From Aurantibacter_A sp965215845 (GTDB lineage: Bacteria > Bacteroidota > Bacteroidia > Flavobacteriales > Flavobacteriaceae), in NCBI GenBank assembly GCA_965215845.1, contig CBDCEL010000003.1, positions 1-64,000 on the forward strand: a DNA stretch of 64,000 nt, read 5' to 3'. Positions 8,307 to 17,248 of the stretch are shown here, piece after piece (position 1 is the stretch's first letter; every line of letters starts with the position of its first letter). Position numbers and translations under genes: made by a program. Below the pieces are notes generated by a model. The model was not told the DNA's origin and searched no databases. It worked only from the letters and a program-made list of their open reading frames with translations.

Positions 8307-8987
8307 ATGAACATCACTTTTTTAGGCCATGCCTGTTTACTAATGGAATGGCAAGGTTTCGAAATTCTAGTAGACCCCTTTATTTCAGGTAATGAAAAGG
8401 CCAAGGGGAAGGTCGAACTAGCGAAGCTGAATCCAGATTTTATCTTGGTGACACATGCGCATCAAGACCATATTTTAGATGTCGAGGCTATTGCCGAGAA
8501 ATCCGGTGCCGTCATAGTTAGCAATTATGAAATTGCGATGTACTATGAGAAAAAGGGACTCAAGGCACACCCCATGAATCATGGAGGTCAGTGGAAATTC
8601 AATTTCGGTATGGTTAAATATGTAAATGCCATACATACTTCAAGTTTTCCCGACGGAAGTTATGGTGGGCAACCGGGCGGCTTTATAATCTCGACGGAAG
8701 GCAAGACGATATATATAGCAGGTGATACAGCCTTGACCAAGGATATGGAGCTGATACCGATGCAATCTACGCTCGATTTGGCAATTTTACCTATAGGCGA
8801 TAATTTCACGATGGGGATTGACGACGCGGTGATTGCATCCGACTTTTTGCAATGCGACAAAGTTCTGGGCTACCATTTTGACACTTTTGGTTTTATTGAA
8901 ATAGACCACCAAGAGGCCATCAAAAAGTTCAAGGATGCCAACAAGACTTTGCACCTACTCGAAATTGGGGAATCTCTTACTATTTGA
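8307..8987 (+). CDS. UPF0173-family metal-dependent hydrolase
   Basis: 226 residues, no signal peptide. It has the metallo-beta-lactamase fold, with the metal motif HAHQDH at residues 50-55, a later GDT (IAGDTALTKDM) and a C-terminal YHFDTF histidine. Length and the opening ITFLGHACLLMEW match the UPF0173/YtkL group, whose substrate is not known. It starts 28 bases after the kinase gene. An 8-base perfect inverted repeat (TTGGGAAT / ATTCCCAA, 8282-8303) sits just before the start codon. Its last eight bases overlap the end of the convergent SDR gene. Confidence 0.85.
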   Translation: MNITFLGHACLLMEWQGFEILVDPFISGNEKAKGKVELAKLNPDFILVTHAHQDHILDVEAIAEKSGAVIVSNYEIAMYYEKKGLKAHPMNHGGQWKFNFGMVKYVNAIHTSSFPDGSYGGQPGGFIISTEGKTIYIAGDTALTKDMELIPMQSTLDLAILPIGDNFTMGIDDAVIASDFLQCDKVLGYHFDTFGFIEIDHQEAIKKFKDANKTLHLLEIGESLTI

Positions 8988-9777
8988 CCTTACTTCTGAG
9001 CACTAGCTTGTGAAGCAGCCTATTGGACAACCGCTTTACATATACGCCCATAATTTCCTTTCGGCCTATATAGACTTCAAATTTCTTTCGTTCGATGGCT
9101 TGAGTCATCTTTTTGGCAAATGCTTCGACCGAAAGACCGTTTTGGGTTCCTGAATCATTTCTTTCTTGGGCACTCCCGTCCCCTGTCAATGCATTTTTGG
9201 CGATGTTCGTGTTGACAAAACCTGGGCAGACCATGGTAACGGCAATACCATCTTTCTCATGCTCCATCCGTAGTACATCAAAAAATCCGTGTAGGGCATG
9301 TTTAGCCCCTGAGTATCCCGAGCGATAGGGCGATCCAAATTTTCCCATAAGGCTTGTCACAGTAACAAAATGCCCTTTTCCTTGGTGAATGAAATAGGGC
9401 AACAATGCTTTTGTTAAGGCTACGGTTCCCAAATAGTTGATGTCCATCAGTTTTTTATCGACTGCAATTTCCGTTTCGATTATAAGGGCCCTTTGGCTCA
9501 GTCCCGCATTATTGATAAGAATGTCAACACCTCCGAAGATTGCCAGGGCCTCATCGACTTTGTGCTTCATAATCTCAATGGCTGCCAAATCTAGCGGTAG
9601 TATTGCGATATTTTCTTGATTAGCGCAATTGGCCTTGACACGCTCAAGTTCATTTACCCTTCTTGAAGAAATGATAAGCTGGCAGCCTTTTCGCGCCAAT
9701 GCGTATGTGAGTCCCTCACCGATACCTGAAGAAGCTCCCGTTATCCATATGGTCTTTCCGTCGATTCTTGCCATCAT
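8980..9777 (-). CDS. Short-chain dehydrogenase/reductase (SDR)
   Basis: 265 residues from ATG 9777 (ATG 9774 is equally possible). A classical SDR: cofactor motif TGASSGIG at residues 13-20, the NNAG strand motif, and a catalytic Ser ahead of Tyr and Lys in YSGAK. The C-terminus is basic. Substrate is unknown; the family includes ketone and acyl reductases. It is transcribed towards the UPF0173 gene, overlapping it by eight bases, and divergently from menC with about 40 bases between starts. Confidence 0.88.
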   Translation of the reverse strand: MMARIDGKTIWITGASSGIGEGLTYALARKGCQLIISSRRVNELERVKANCANQENIAILPLDLAAIEIMKHKVDEALAIFGGVDILINNAGLSQRALIIETEIAVDKKLMDINYLGTVALTKALLPYFIHQGKGHFVTVTSLMGKFGSPYRSGYSGAKHALHGFFDVLRMEHEKDGIAVTMVCPGFVNTNIAKNALTGDGSAQERNDSGTQNGLSVEAFAKKMTQAIERKKFEVYIGRKEIMGVYVKRLSNRLLHKLVLRSKVK

Positions 9778-9819
9778 CAATTAAGTGACTCAAAATATAG
9801 CTAAATTTGATGTCTTCTG

Positions 9820-10872
9820 ATGAAAGCCTCCTACAAAAAATACACACTCGATTTCAAACGGCCCGGTGGCACTTCACGCGGGGTTTTGACCACAAAGGAA
9901 ACCTGGTTTTTGATTTTGAGGTCTTCCGATAAAACCGGCATTGGCGAGTGTGGACTCTTTCGAGGATTGAGCGCCGATGATCTTCCCGAATACGAGGAAA
10001 GACTGCAATGGGTGTGTGATAATATCGAATTGGGAAAAGACGATTTGCTAAAGGCACTGATAAAATTCCCGAGCATTCAATTTGGAATCGAACAGGCTTT
10101 TAAATCATTTGAGTCTGGGACTCAATTTGAGTTGTTTCCTTCTGATTTCACGAAAAAAGGAAGCCAAATTCCCATCAATGGTTTGATCTGGATGGGTAGT
10201 GAATCATTTATGATCGAACAAATTGAGCAAAGACTTTCAGAGGGGTTTAAATGTATTAAGTTAAAGATAGGGGCCATCGATTTCGAAAAAGAACTATCGT
10301 TGATTTCCACCCTGAGAAAGAAATATTCAAGCGAGGAAATCGAGATTAGGGTCGATGCCAATGGTGCTTTTTCCTCGAGTGGGGCATTGGCCAAGTTGGC
10401 CGAGTTGGCCCGTTACGATTTACATTCCATAGAGCAGCCCATCAAACCTGGCAACCTTGGGGCAATGAAGCAGTTATGTGAGAAAACAGTATTGCCTATT
10501 GCATTGGATGAAGAATTGATAGGTGTTTTTGATGTTTCAAAAAAAGAAGAATTGATACGCACTATTCTTCCCCAATACATTATCTTGAAACCCAGTTTGG
10601 TCGGCGGATTTCAAGGAAGTCATGAATGGATTTCCATTGCCGAAAAATATAAGGTGGGCTGGTGGATAACCAGTGCGCTCGAAAGCAATATAGGGTTAAA
10701 CGCCATAGCGCAATGGACTTATACATTGTATAACAAAATGCCACAAGGCCTTGGTACAGGAAGCTTGTTCACCAATAATATTGAAAGTCCTTTGAAGGTT
10801 GAAAACGGCAACCTATTTTATGACCGGACCAAAAAATGGAACACTAACCAAATTCAAGAATTATGTACATAG
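9820..10872 (+). CDS. menC: o-Succinylbenzoate synthase MenC
   Basis: 350-residue enolase-superfamily enzyme that dehydrates SHCHC to o-succinylbenzoate. The catalytic KxK is Lys147/Lys149 (CIKLKIGA). Metal ligands match Asp179 (VDANG), Glu205 (EQP) and Asp230 (ALDEE), and the second catalytic lysine lies in ILKPSLVGG. The ATG at 9820 is preceded by TAAATTTG at 9802-9809, a possible -7 box without a good -33 partner. The last ten bases overlap the next gene, which is in another frame. Confidence 0.95.
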   Translation: MKASYKKYTLDFKRPGGTSRGVLTTKETWFLILRSSDKTGIGECGLFRGLSADDLPEYEERLQWVCDNIELGKDDLLKALIKFPSIQFGIEQAFKSFESGTQFELFPSDFTKKGSQIPINGLIWMGSESFMIEQIEQRLSEGFKCIKLKIGAIDFEKELSLISTLRKKYSSEEIEIRVDANGAFSSSGALAKLAELARYDLHSIEQPIKPGNLGAMKQLCEKTVLPIALDEELIGVFDVSKKEELIRTILPQYIILKPSLVGGFQGSHEWISIAEKYKVGWWITSALESNIGLNAIAQWTYTLYNKMPQGLGTGSLFTNNIESPLKVENGNLFYDRTKKWNTNQIQELCT

Positions 10873-11810
10873 AGCAGGGGTATAAAGGTAATATCGGCCT
10901 TTGGAAATATCTTTTTCTTCCACTCGGTTTTATCGGTCTAATGGTGCTGAATTATATAACGGTGATCAATTCACCTGTTGATATGGATGTAATGATGCAA
11001 GAAATGATAGACAAAGTGGGCAGCAATATTTTCTTTGCCATCAATGTCGGTTTTTTGGCCGTAGGTCTTTTGGTCGTTTTGGGCTGGACCATATTGGTAC
11101 ACCAGCAATCGGTCACCTCGTTGACAACAAGCCGTAAAAAAATCGATTGGAAGCGTATTTTCTTTGCCTTTGGTCTTTGGGGCGCCATTACGGCAGCCAT
11201 GGTTCTATTGGATGTCTATCTTTCCCCGGAGGATTATGAATTCAATTTTAAACCCGTTCCCTTTTTGATTTTGGCCGTACTCGCCGTCATTTTGATACCG
11301 ATGCAGACCAGTTTTGAAGAGTACCTGTTTAGGGGCCATATGATGCAAGGCCTCGGTATTTGGACCAAAAATAGGTGGGTACCCTTGCTACTGACTTCTT
11401 TTTTGTTTGGCATTATGCATTTGGCCAATCCAGAAGTGGCGACACTTGGCTACGGTATCATGGTGTTTTATATCGGTACGGGCCTCTTTTTGGGAGTACT
11501 TACCTTGATGGATGAGGGTCTCGAATTGGCCTTAGGTTTTCATGCTGCCAATAATTTGGTGGGCGCACTTTTGGTCACCTCTGATTGGACGGCCTTTCAA
11601 ACACATTCCATCTATAAGGATATTTCGGAACCCGGATTGGGATGGGACGTTCTTGTCCCTGTTTTTGTTATCTACCCGATTCTTTTATTTGTTTTCGCCA
11701 GAAAGTATAAGTGGAGCGATTGGAAAGAAAGATTAACAGGCAAAGTACTTTCGCGCGAGGATTTTTTAGCCATACAGTCCAATGACACCGAATTACAAGA
11801 GCATTCATGA
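10863..11810 (+). CDS. CPBP-family intramembrane glutamic endopeptidase
   Basis: 315 residues with about eight hydrophobic segments. The CPBP (CAAX protease/bacteriocin-processing, Abi) motifs are complete: EEYLFR with Glu152, Glu153 and Arg157, FGIMH with His186, and HAANN with His227 and Asn231. It starts inside menC and ends inside menE, a tight overlapping arrangement that implies coordinated translation. Family members cleave prenylated proteins or act in immunity and maturation. A direct role in menaquinone synthesis has no support beyond position. Confidence 0.88.
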   Translation: MYIEQGYKGNIGLWKYLFLPLGFIGLMVLNYITVINSPVDMDVMMQEMIDKVGSNIFFAINVGFLAVGLLVVLGWTILVHQQSVTSLTTSRKKIDWKRIFFAFGLWGAITAAMVLLDVYLSPEDYEFNFKPVPFLILAVLAVILIPMQTSFEEYLFRGHMMQGLGIWTKNRWVPLLLTSFLFGIMHLANPEVATLGYGIMVFYIGTGLFLGVLTLMDEGLELALGFHAANNLVGALLVTSDWTAFQTHSIYKDISEPGLGWDVLVPVFVIYPILLFVFARKYKWSDWKERLTGKVLSREDFLAIQSNDTELQEHS

Positions 11811-12900
11811 AGAATTCAGACTCAACGGCCATTCTTTTTCCAGGCAAAAGCTAAAAGACTTTGCCTATAGTTTCACCAAGGAGGGCGAAGAATTTGAACA
11901 GGTGATTGGTCATTTTTTGGCCGATTGGTTGGATGAAAATGATACCATAAAAGTTGCCACATCCGGTTCGACAGGTGCTCCCAAGGAGATTTCTGTCAAA
12001 AAAGGGTATATGGTCAATTCGGCCTTGGCTACCGGTGATTTCTTTAACCTTGACCCCGGTAATAATGCACTGTTATGCCTATCTGGCAATTATATTGCGG
12101 GAAAGATGATGTTGGTTCGCGCCATGGTTCTCGGTTTACATTTAGATTATATCGAACCGACGGCAAACCCCTTAGACCGTAATTCAAAACACTATGATTT
12201 TTGTGCCATGGTCCCCCTTCAGTTAGAGAATTCAACTGACCATCTCGACCAAATAAAAACTTTGATTGTCGGTGGTGCCCCTATTTCCCCATTGCTCAGG
12301 GATAAAGTGCAAAACACTTCTTGTACGATTTTTGAGACCTATGGCATGACCGAAACCATTACACATATCGCCGTAAAGCAATTGAATCGATTAACAGTAG
12401 ATGTCACATCGAGCCCTTCGGCTAAGCTCAGGGCAGGCTCTTTAGAGATGCCGTTTAAAGCCCTTCCTAACGTTGACTTTTCAATGGACAATAGGGCCTG
12501 CCTGATTATTCATGCACCGAAAGTCTCTAATGAACCTGTGATTACAAATGATATGGTCAAACTAATTTCCAACAATGAATTCGAGTGGCTGGGCAGATAT
12601 GACAATGTCATTAATTCAGGGGGGGTCAAATTGTTTCCGGAGCAAATCGAAAAAAAATTGACGGACTTGGTTCCGAACCGATTTTTTGTGGCCGGACTCC
12701 CCGATGAAGCCTTGGGGCAAAAATTGGTTTTGATCGTCGAGGGCGAAATCGATAGCGAAGACTTGCTAAGAAGAATCGGCAAATCGTCCTCCTTGGAAAA
12801 ATACGAAGTACCGAAGGAAATCCACTTACTTTCCAGCTTTTTGGAAACGAAAACGGGCAAAATTCGAAGGAAGGAGACTTTACATTTACAGCGAGGTTAG
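11782..12900 (+). CDS. menE: o-Succinylbenzoate-CoA ligase MenE (with repeat-derived insertion)
   Basis: 372-residue ANL-superfamily enzyme that activates o-succinylbenzoate to its CoA thioester. Seen here are the P-loop TSGSTGAPK (residues 60-68), the ETYGMTET motif (185-192) and the C-terminal KTGKIRRK with the adenylation lysine. The N-terminal substrate domain is short, as in other flavobacterial MenE. Residues 210-220 read SSPSAKLRAGS and are encoded by a palindromic repeat (12411-12440) that looks inserted in frame. This lies between strands and would form a surface loop. The start overlaps the CPBP gene by 29 bases. Confidence 0.93.
   Translation: MTPNYKSIHEEFRLNGHSFSRQKLKDFAYSFTKEGEEFEQVIGHFLADWLDENDTIKVATSGSTGAPKEISVKKGYMVNSALATGDFFNLDPGNNALLCLSGNYIAGKMMLVRAMVLGLHLDYIEPTANPLDRNSKHYDFCAMVPLQLENSTDHLDQIKTLIVGGAPISPLLRDKVQNTSCTIFETYGMTETITHIAVKQLNRLTVDVTSSPSAKLRAGSLEMPFKALPNVDFSMDNRACLIIHAPKVSNEPVITNDMVKLISNNEFEWLGRYDNVINSGGVKLFPEQIEKKLTDLVPNRFFVAGLPDEALGQKLVLIVEGEIDSEDLLRRIGKSSSLEKYEVPKEIHLLSSFLETKTGKIRRKETLHLQRG
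12411..12440. repeat. REP-like palindromic repeat inserted inside menE
   Basis: The 30-base segment starts GAGCC and ends GGCTC, with CCCT and AGGG nested inside and CTTCGGCTAAGC in the centre. It resembles the GAGCCTGCCCTGAGC-type dispersed palindromes of flavobacteria (from memory). Here it is read through in frame as part of codons 210-219 of menE. The reading frame before and after is conserved MenE sequence. Confidence 0.6.
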
Positions 12901-12991
12901 CTTCCCTCACCCGGAGGTAGCATTAACTCATTTCCCATTTTATTTCAAATAGGTGGAGTGTAGGTTTATACCAAATTTAAACCGTCTTCCA

Positions 12992-13639
12992 ATGAGAACC
13001 TTCCTAATTTTCTTGTCTTGTTTCGTTTTTTTCTTTCCAGCACGGGCTCAGACCGCGAAGGTTCTGGACTCCGTAGCTGCTGTGCGCCTTTCAAATGAGC
13101 GGCTAAAACCTTTTACCATAAGTTGTCAAGGTTCACTTAAAGAATCAGAGGAACCACTTTATATAGTAGATGGTATTCCATTGGAAAAGATTGATGCTTG
13201 GTTTGCCAACATAGCTACTGAAGATATTGCCTCGATAAGTGTTTTAAAAACCCCTCCGGCTATATGGTGCTATGGTACGGCTGCGAAGAATGGGGTTGTG
13301 CTGATTACCACAAACTCGGCCAGGTCTAAGAAGGAGGTCAGTCATGAATATCCCTTCAAGACGTATTGCATACCAAATGGCAACTGGATTATAAAGCAAG
13401 ATATCTTCAATGCCATTCAGGCTAAAGTGCCCGGCATACAAATACAAAATTTTGAATCAAATAGTACTCCAGTCATCAGCATTAGGGGTGATGATAATAC
13501 CATAGTCATTGTCGACGGGGTACGTTATGATGCTTCAATTTTGAACACCTTGAATCCTACCGATATTGAAAAAATAACTGTTGCCAACAGCATTGCAGCC
13601 GGCAATTATTTAATAAACCACCAAAATCCCATAAGATGA
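12992..13639 (+). CDS. Small exported protein with two plug-like segments
   Basis: 215 residues from ATG 12992; a GTG at 12953 is rejected because the signal peptide begins at 12992. The signal peptide is about 1-20 (ending ARAQ). The mature part holds two segments like TonB-receptor plug strands. The first is PLYIVDGIPL with IASISVLKTPP and NGVVLITT (about 55-110). The second is ISIRGDDNTIVIVDGVRY with NPTDIEKITVA (about 160-205). There is no carboxypeptidase-regulatory domain and no beta-barrel. The stop overlaps the start of the vWA gene (ATGA). I do not recognise a named family. Confidence 0.7.
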   Translation: MRTFLIFLSCFVFFFPARAQTAKVLDSVAAVRLSNERLKPFTISCQGSLKESEEPLYIVDGIPLEKIDAWFANIATEDIASISVLKTPPAIWCYGTAAKNGVVLITTNSARSKKEVSHEYPFKTYCIPNGNWIIKQDIFNAIQAKVPGIQIQNFESNSTPVISIRGDDNTIVIVDGVRYDASILNTLNPTDIEKITVANSIAAGNYLINHQNPIR

Positions 13640-15741
13640 AAAATCTAATTGTAGTATTTGTATGTATTGTGTTTGCCGCAACCGGCCCTGCCCAACAGAT
13701 AAAAATAACCGGAGTTGTTTCCGATTCGAGCGGACCCTTGCCTGGGGCCAACATAGTGATTAAGGGCACCACCACCGGTACCCAGACCGATTTTGACGGG
13801 CAGTATGAAATAATGGCGGAAAAGGGTAATGTTTTGGTTTTCAATTTCATAGGTTACAAAATCAAAGAGCTTAAAGTTGGGCATTCGGCGATTATCAACG
13901 TTGAGCTTGAAGAAGATGTTCAAATGCTTGAAGAGGTTGTTGTAGCCGCTTATGGCATCAAAAGGGAAATTCGAAGTTTAGGCTATGCGGTTACTTCAGT
14001 TTCCACAGCATCCCGGGAAAGCAGATCAAGGGATAAGATTGCACGCCAATTACAGGGAAAGGTGGCGGGTGTCAGCATTGCGAATGCTTCTGGGCTAGCC
14101 AAGAAGCAACGATTGGCATTGAAGGCGACCACTGATAAAAAAGAAAGTTCCGAGCTTATTTACATCGTTGATGGCAAACCTATAGCTCAGGCGAATAATC
14201 CCATAATCGAGAAAATGAATCCGCGTGAAATTCAAACGAAACATATCTATAAACCGGCCAGAGCAGAACGAAACTTTGGTATTTCAGGAAAAAAAGGTTG
14301 TATCGTTATCACCACACAAAGCGGCAATTATCAAGTCGAGAATGACGAAAGCTACGCCAAGATCAATGAAAACAAATTCGAACAAGTTCTTTTAAGCCCG
14401 TTATCTACCTTTTCCATCGATGTAGATAAGGCATCGTATAGCAATGTTCGTCGTATGATCAATAACGGGCAGCGTGTAATACCTGGTGCGGTGAAAGTTG
14501 AAGAAATGATCAATTATTTCGACTACCAATATGAACAACCCAAGAAGTATCATCCCTTTGCCATACACGCCGAAGTTGCCCAGACTCCATGGAACAATAC
14601 GACAAAATTGGTTCGCATCGGTTTGCAGGGTAAAGCGTATTCCCAAATGGCATTACCCGCTTCAAACCTGACCTTTTTAATTGATGTATCGGGTTCAATG
14701 AGTGATGAAAACAAGCTGCCCCTATTGAAGAAGGCCTTCAAATTATTGGTAAAACAACTACGTGAGAAAGATAAGGTCTCGATCGTTGTCTATGCGGGTG
14801 CGGCGGGTGTTGTTCTGAAACCTACCTCCGGGGGAAATAAGACCATTATTTTGGATGCTTTGGACAATTTGAAGGCGGGCGGTTCTACAGCGGGCGGTGA
14901 AGGTATTCATCTTGCCTATAAAATGGCGCAAAAGAATTTTGTGCGTAATGGAAACAATCGGGTGATCTTGGCAACAGATGGCGATTTCAACGTAGGGGCC
15001 TCAAGTGATAGCGCCATGGAAGAATTGATAGAACAGAAGCGTAAATCCGGTATTTTTCTTTCCGCGTTGGGTTTCGGAATGGGTAATTATAAAGATTCTA
15101 AACTCGAAATATTGGCTGACAAAGGAAACGGCAATCACTCTTATATCGATACCATGCAAGAGGCACAAAAGATATTTGTAAAAGAATTTGGGGGAACACT
15201 TCATACCATTGCCAAAGATGTCAAGATTCAGGTAGAATTCAACCCGGCGCAAGTGCAATCATATCGGTTGATTGGTTATGAAAATAGAATGCTCGAGGCG
15301 GAAGATTTTGTCGATGATAACAAAGATGCTGGCGAACTCGGCAGTGGTCATCAAGTAACCGCCTTGTATGAAGTTATTCCGGTGGGCGTTAAAAATAAGT
15401 ATAGTACTGATTACATTCCGTTGAAATATAGCAAGTTGAAGGGCAAAGGGGAATTTTCGAATGAACTGTTGACCGTCAAATTCAGATATAAAAAGCCAAA
15501 TGGGAACAAGAGCACCGAAATTATTCATGAAGTGGTCAACAAAAATATTGAGCATTCTGAAGACTTTGACTTTACGGCGGCGGTTGCACTTTTCGGTATG
15601 CAGTTACGGCAATCAAGCTTTATAAACGGTGCTGATATGGATAAGGTACTTCAGCTGGCAGAAAGTGGGAGAGGGGTTGATAAAAACGGTTATCGAGCTG
15701 AATTCACTCGTTTGGTCGAGGCATATGCCAATGGCCTATAA
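13636..15741 (+). CDS. Exported carboxypeptidase-regulatory/plug/von Willebrand A (YfbK-like) protein
   Basis: 701 residues. Signal peptide about 1-19. A carboxypeptidase-regulatory-like beta-sandwich follows (about 22-95, GANIVIKGTTTGTQTDFDG). Next comes a degenerate plug-like region (about 100-235, with LQGKVAGVSI and IYIVDGKPI). After it is the YfbK-type module: an N-terminal extension (about 245-335), a von Willebrand A domain with the MIDAS DVSGSMS (Asp350) and ATDGDFNVG, and a C-terminal DUF3520-like region. No barrel is present. The start overlaps the preceding stop, and a terminator follows. YfbK-like proteins have no settled function, and metal-dependent adhesion or complex assembly is the general vWA theme. 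Confidence 0.85.
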   Translation: MKNLIVVFVCIVFAATGPAQQIKITGVVSDSSGPLPGANIVIKGTTTGTQTDFDGQYEIMAEKGNVLVFNFIGYKIKELKVGHSAIINVELEEDVQMLEEVVVAAYGIKREIRSLGYAVTSVSTASRESRSRDKIARQLQGKVAGVSIANASGLAKKQRLALKATTDKKESSELIYIVDGKPIAQANNPIIEKMNPREIQTKHIYKPARAERNFGISGKKGCIVITTQSGNYQVENDESYAKINENKFEQVLLSPLSTFSIDVDKASYSNVRRMINNGQRVIPGAVKVEEMINYFDYQYEQPKKYHPFAIHAEVAQTPWNNTTKLVRIGLQGKAYSQMALPASNLTFLIDVSGSMSDENKLPLLKKAFKLLVKQLREKDKVSIVVYAGAAGVVLKPTSGGNKTIILDALDNLKAGGSTAGGEGIHLAYKMAQKNFVRNGNNRVILATDGDFNVGASSDSAMEELIEQKRKSGIFLSALGFGMGNYKDSKLEILADKGNGNHSYIDTMQEAQKIFVKEFGGTLHTIAKDVKIQVEFNPAQVQSYRLIGYENRMLEAEDFVDDNKDAGELGSGHQVTALYEVIPVGVKNKYSTDYIPLKYSKLKGKGEFSNELLTVKFRYKKPNGNKSTEIIHEVVNKNIEHSEDFDFTAAVALFGMQLRQSSFINGADMDKVLQLAESGRGVDKNGYRAEFTRLVEAYANGL

Positions 15742-15767
15742 AAAGAGTGCCGTATGGCACTTTTTCT
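15741..15767 (+). terminator. Terminator after the vWA gene
   Basis: AGTGCC-GTAT-GGCACT hairpin flanked by an A-run upstream and TTTTTC downstream, directly after the stop codon. Confidence 0.75.
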
Positions 15768-15806
15768 TGTTTGTTATTTTGTATTTTCAGGGGCTAAATC
15801 ACATAT

Positions 15807-17153
15807 ATGAGAAAGTTAGCGTTCCTGGTATTTTTATTGGCTTGGCAGGTTTTCAACGCCCAACAGGTACTTCCTGAAAATGAAAGGGCCAGGGTCATCG
15901 ACGAAATCCTTTACGATAAATTCAACAATCTGCTACCTGAATTGATGGACAAGGCCGATATCGATATGTGGGTGCTCATCTCAAGGGAATACAATGAAGA
16001 TCCCGTTTTGAGAACTATGTTGCCGGCCACATGGCTCAATGCACGTCGTCGAACAATTCTTCTTTTTTATAGGGATAAGGCGAAGAACTCCATTGAAAAA
16101 TTGGCCGTTGCACGTTACAATGTAGGCGAGAACATCGAAAGCGCTTGGGACAAGGATAAGGAACCGAATCAATGGAAAAGATTGATGCAGCTTATTGAAG
16201 AACGTAATCCAGCTAAAATTGGATTGAACTTTTCCAAAGACCACAATATTGCCGATGGACTGGATAAGACAGACCATGAGGAGTTCATGCAAAACCTTCC
16301 AAAAAAATATCATGAGAGGGTGGTCTCGGCCGAACAGTTGGCCGTTCGTTGGATCGAAACACGCACCGAACGGGAAATGGTCATTTATGATCAATTGGTC
16401 GATATTACCCATGATATTATTGCCGAGGCTTTTTCGGAAAAGGTGATAACGCCCGGAATTACCACTACCACTGAAGTTGAATGGTGGATGCGACAACGAG
16501 TAACGGATCTGGGATTGGAAACCTGGTTTCACCCAACAGTCGATGTGCAACGCACCAGTGAAGAATTGGTGGGCCATCTATATTCCTTTTCAGGCCGCCC
16601 CGATGATATGGTCATTTTGCCCGGAGACCTACTGCACTGCGATTTCGGAATTACTTATTTGCGGTTGAACACCGATTGCCAAGAATTGGCCTATGTCTTA
16701 AAGCCCGAGGAAATTCAGCCTCCCAAGTTTTTGGTCGATGCTCTAAAGGATGGAAACAGGGTACAGGATTTTCTCACCAAAAATATGGTCAAAGGCCGCA
16801 CGGGAAATGAAATTTTGGCCAAGTCGCTACAAGAGGCTAAAGCGGTTGGATTGCGACCATCCATTTATACACACCCCCTGGGATTGTATGGGCATTCCGC
16901 CGGTACCACCATTGGCATGTGGGATGCACAAGATGGGGTAATGAAAGACGATGGCGCTAAATATCCGTTAAACCCGAACACGGTCTATGCCATTGAGTTG
17001 AACACTACAGTGACCATTCCCGAATGGAAAAGAGACATCCGAATCATGCTCGAAGAGGCCGGTTTTTATGGTGAAAATGGCTTTCGTTATGTCAACGGTC
17101 GACAGACAGACTTACTTTTGATTCCTAGGCCAAAAGGACATCAGGGCAATTAA
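15807..17153 (+). CDS. Exported M24-family metallopeptidase (Xaa-Pro aminopeptidase-like)
   Basis: 448 residues. An N-terminal signal peptide (about 1-18, ending FNAQQ) places it in the periplasm or outside. The creatinase-type N-terminal domain is followed by the pita-bread fold. The M24 metal ligands appear complete: Asp in LLHCDFG, Asp in RLNTDCQE, His in the HPLGLYGHSAG segment, Glu in YAIELNTTV and Glu in IMLEEAG. It is most like Xaa-Pro aminopeptidases and related dipeptidases. It has no visible link to the flanking plug proteins apart from position. Confidence 0.85.
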   Translation: MRKLAFLVFLLAWQVFNAQQVLPENERARVIDEILYDKFNNLLPELMDKADIDMWVLISREYNEDPVLRTMLPATWLNARRRTILLFYRDKAKNSIEKLAVARYNVGENIESAWDKDKEPNQWKRLMQLIEERNPAKIGLNFSKDHNIADGLDKTDHEEFMQNLPKKYHERVVSAEQLAVRWIETRTEREMVIYDQLVDITHDIIAEAFSEKVITPGITTTTEVEWWMRQRVTDLGLETWFHPTVDVQRTSEELVGHLYSFSGRPDDMVILPGDLLHCDFGITYLRLNTDCQELAYVLKPEEIQPPKFLVDALKDGNRVQDFLTKNMVKGRTGNEILAKSLQEAKAVGLRPSIYTHPLGLYGHSAGTTIGMWDAQDGVMKDDGAKYPLNPNTVYAIELNTTVTIPEWKRDIRIMLEEAGFYGENGFRYVNGRQTDLLLIPRPKGHQGN

Positions 17154-17182
17154 AATTTATATTTTTTTTAAGTGTAGTTGCA

Positions 17183-17215
17183 TTTGTTACAAGTAATTTT
17201 TTAGGTATATTTTTG
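17183..17215 (+). promoter_or_regulatory. Bacteroidota-type promoter for the first plug-TPR gene
   Basis: TTTG at 17183-17186 and TATTTTTG at 17208-17215, separated by 21 bases, fit the -33/-7 consensus. The ATG at 17249 would have a leader of about 28 bases. Confidence 0.5.
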
Positions 17216-17248
17216 GTGTCAACTGATTGACCGATAATAAGATATGCT

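Noticed and set aside
15981..16577. Minus-strand open frame of 198 codons inside the M24 peptidase gene
   Set aside because: It is antisense to a complete, motif-bearing peptidase and has no promoter or family pattern.
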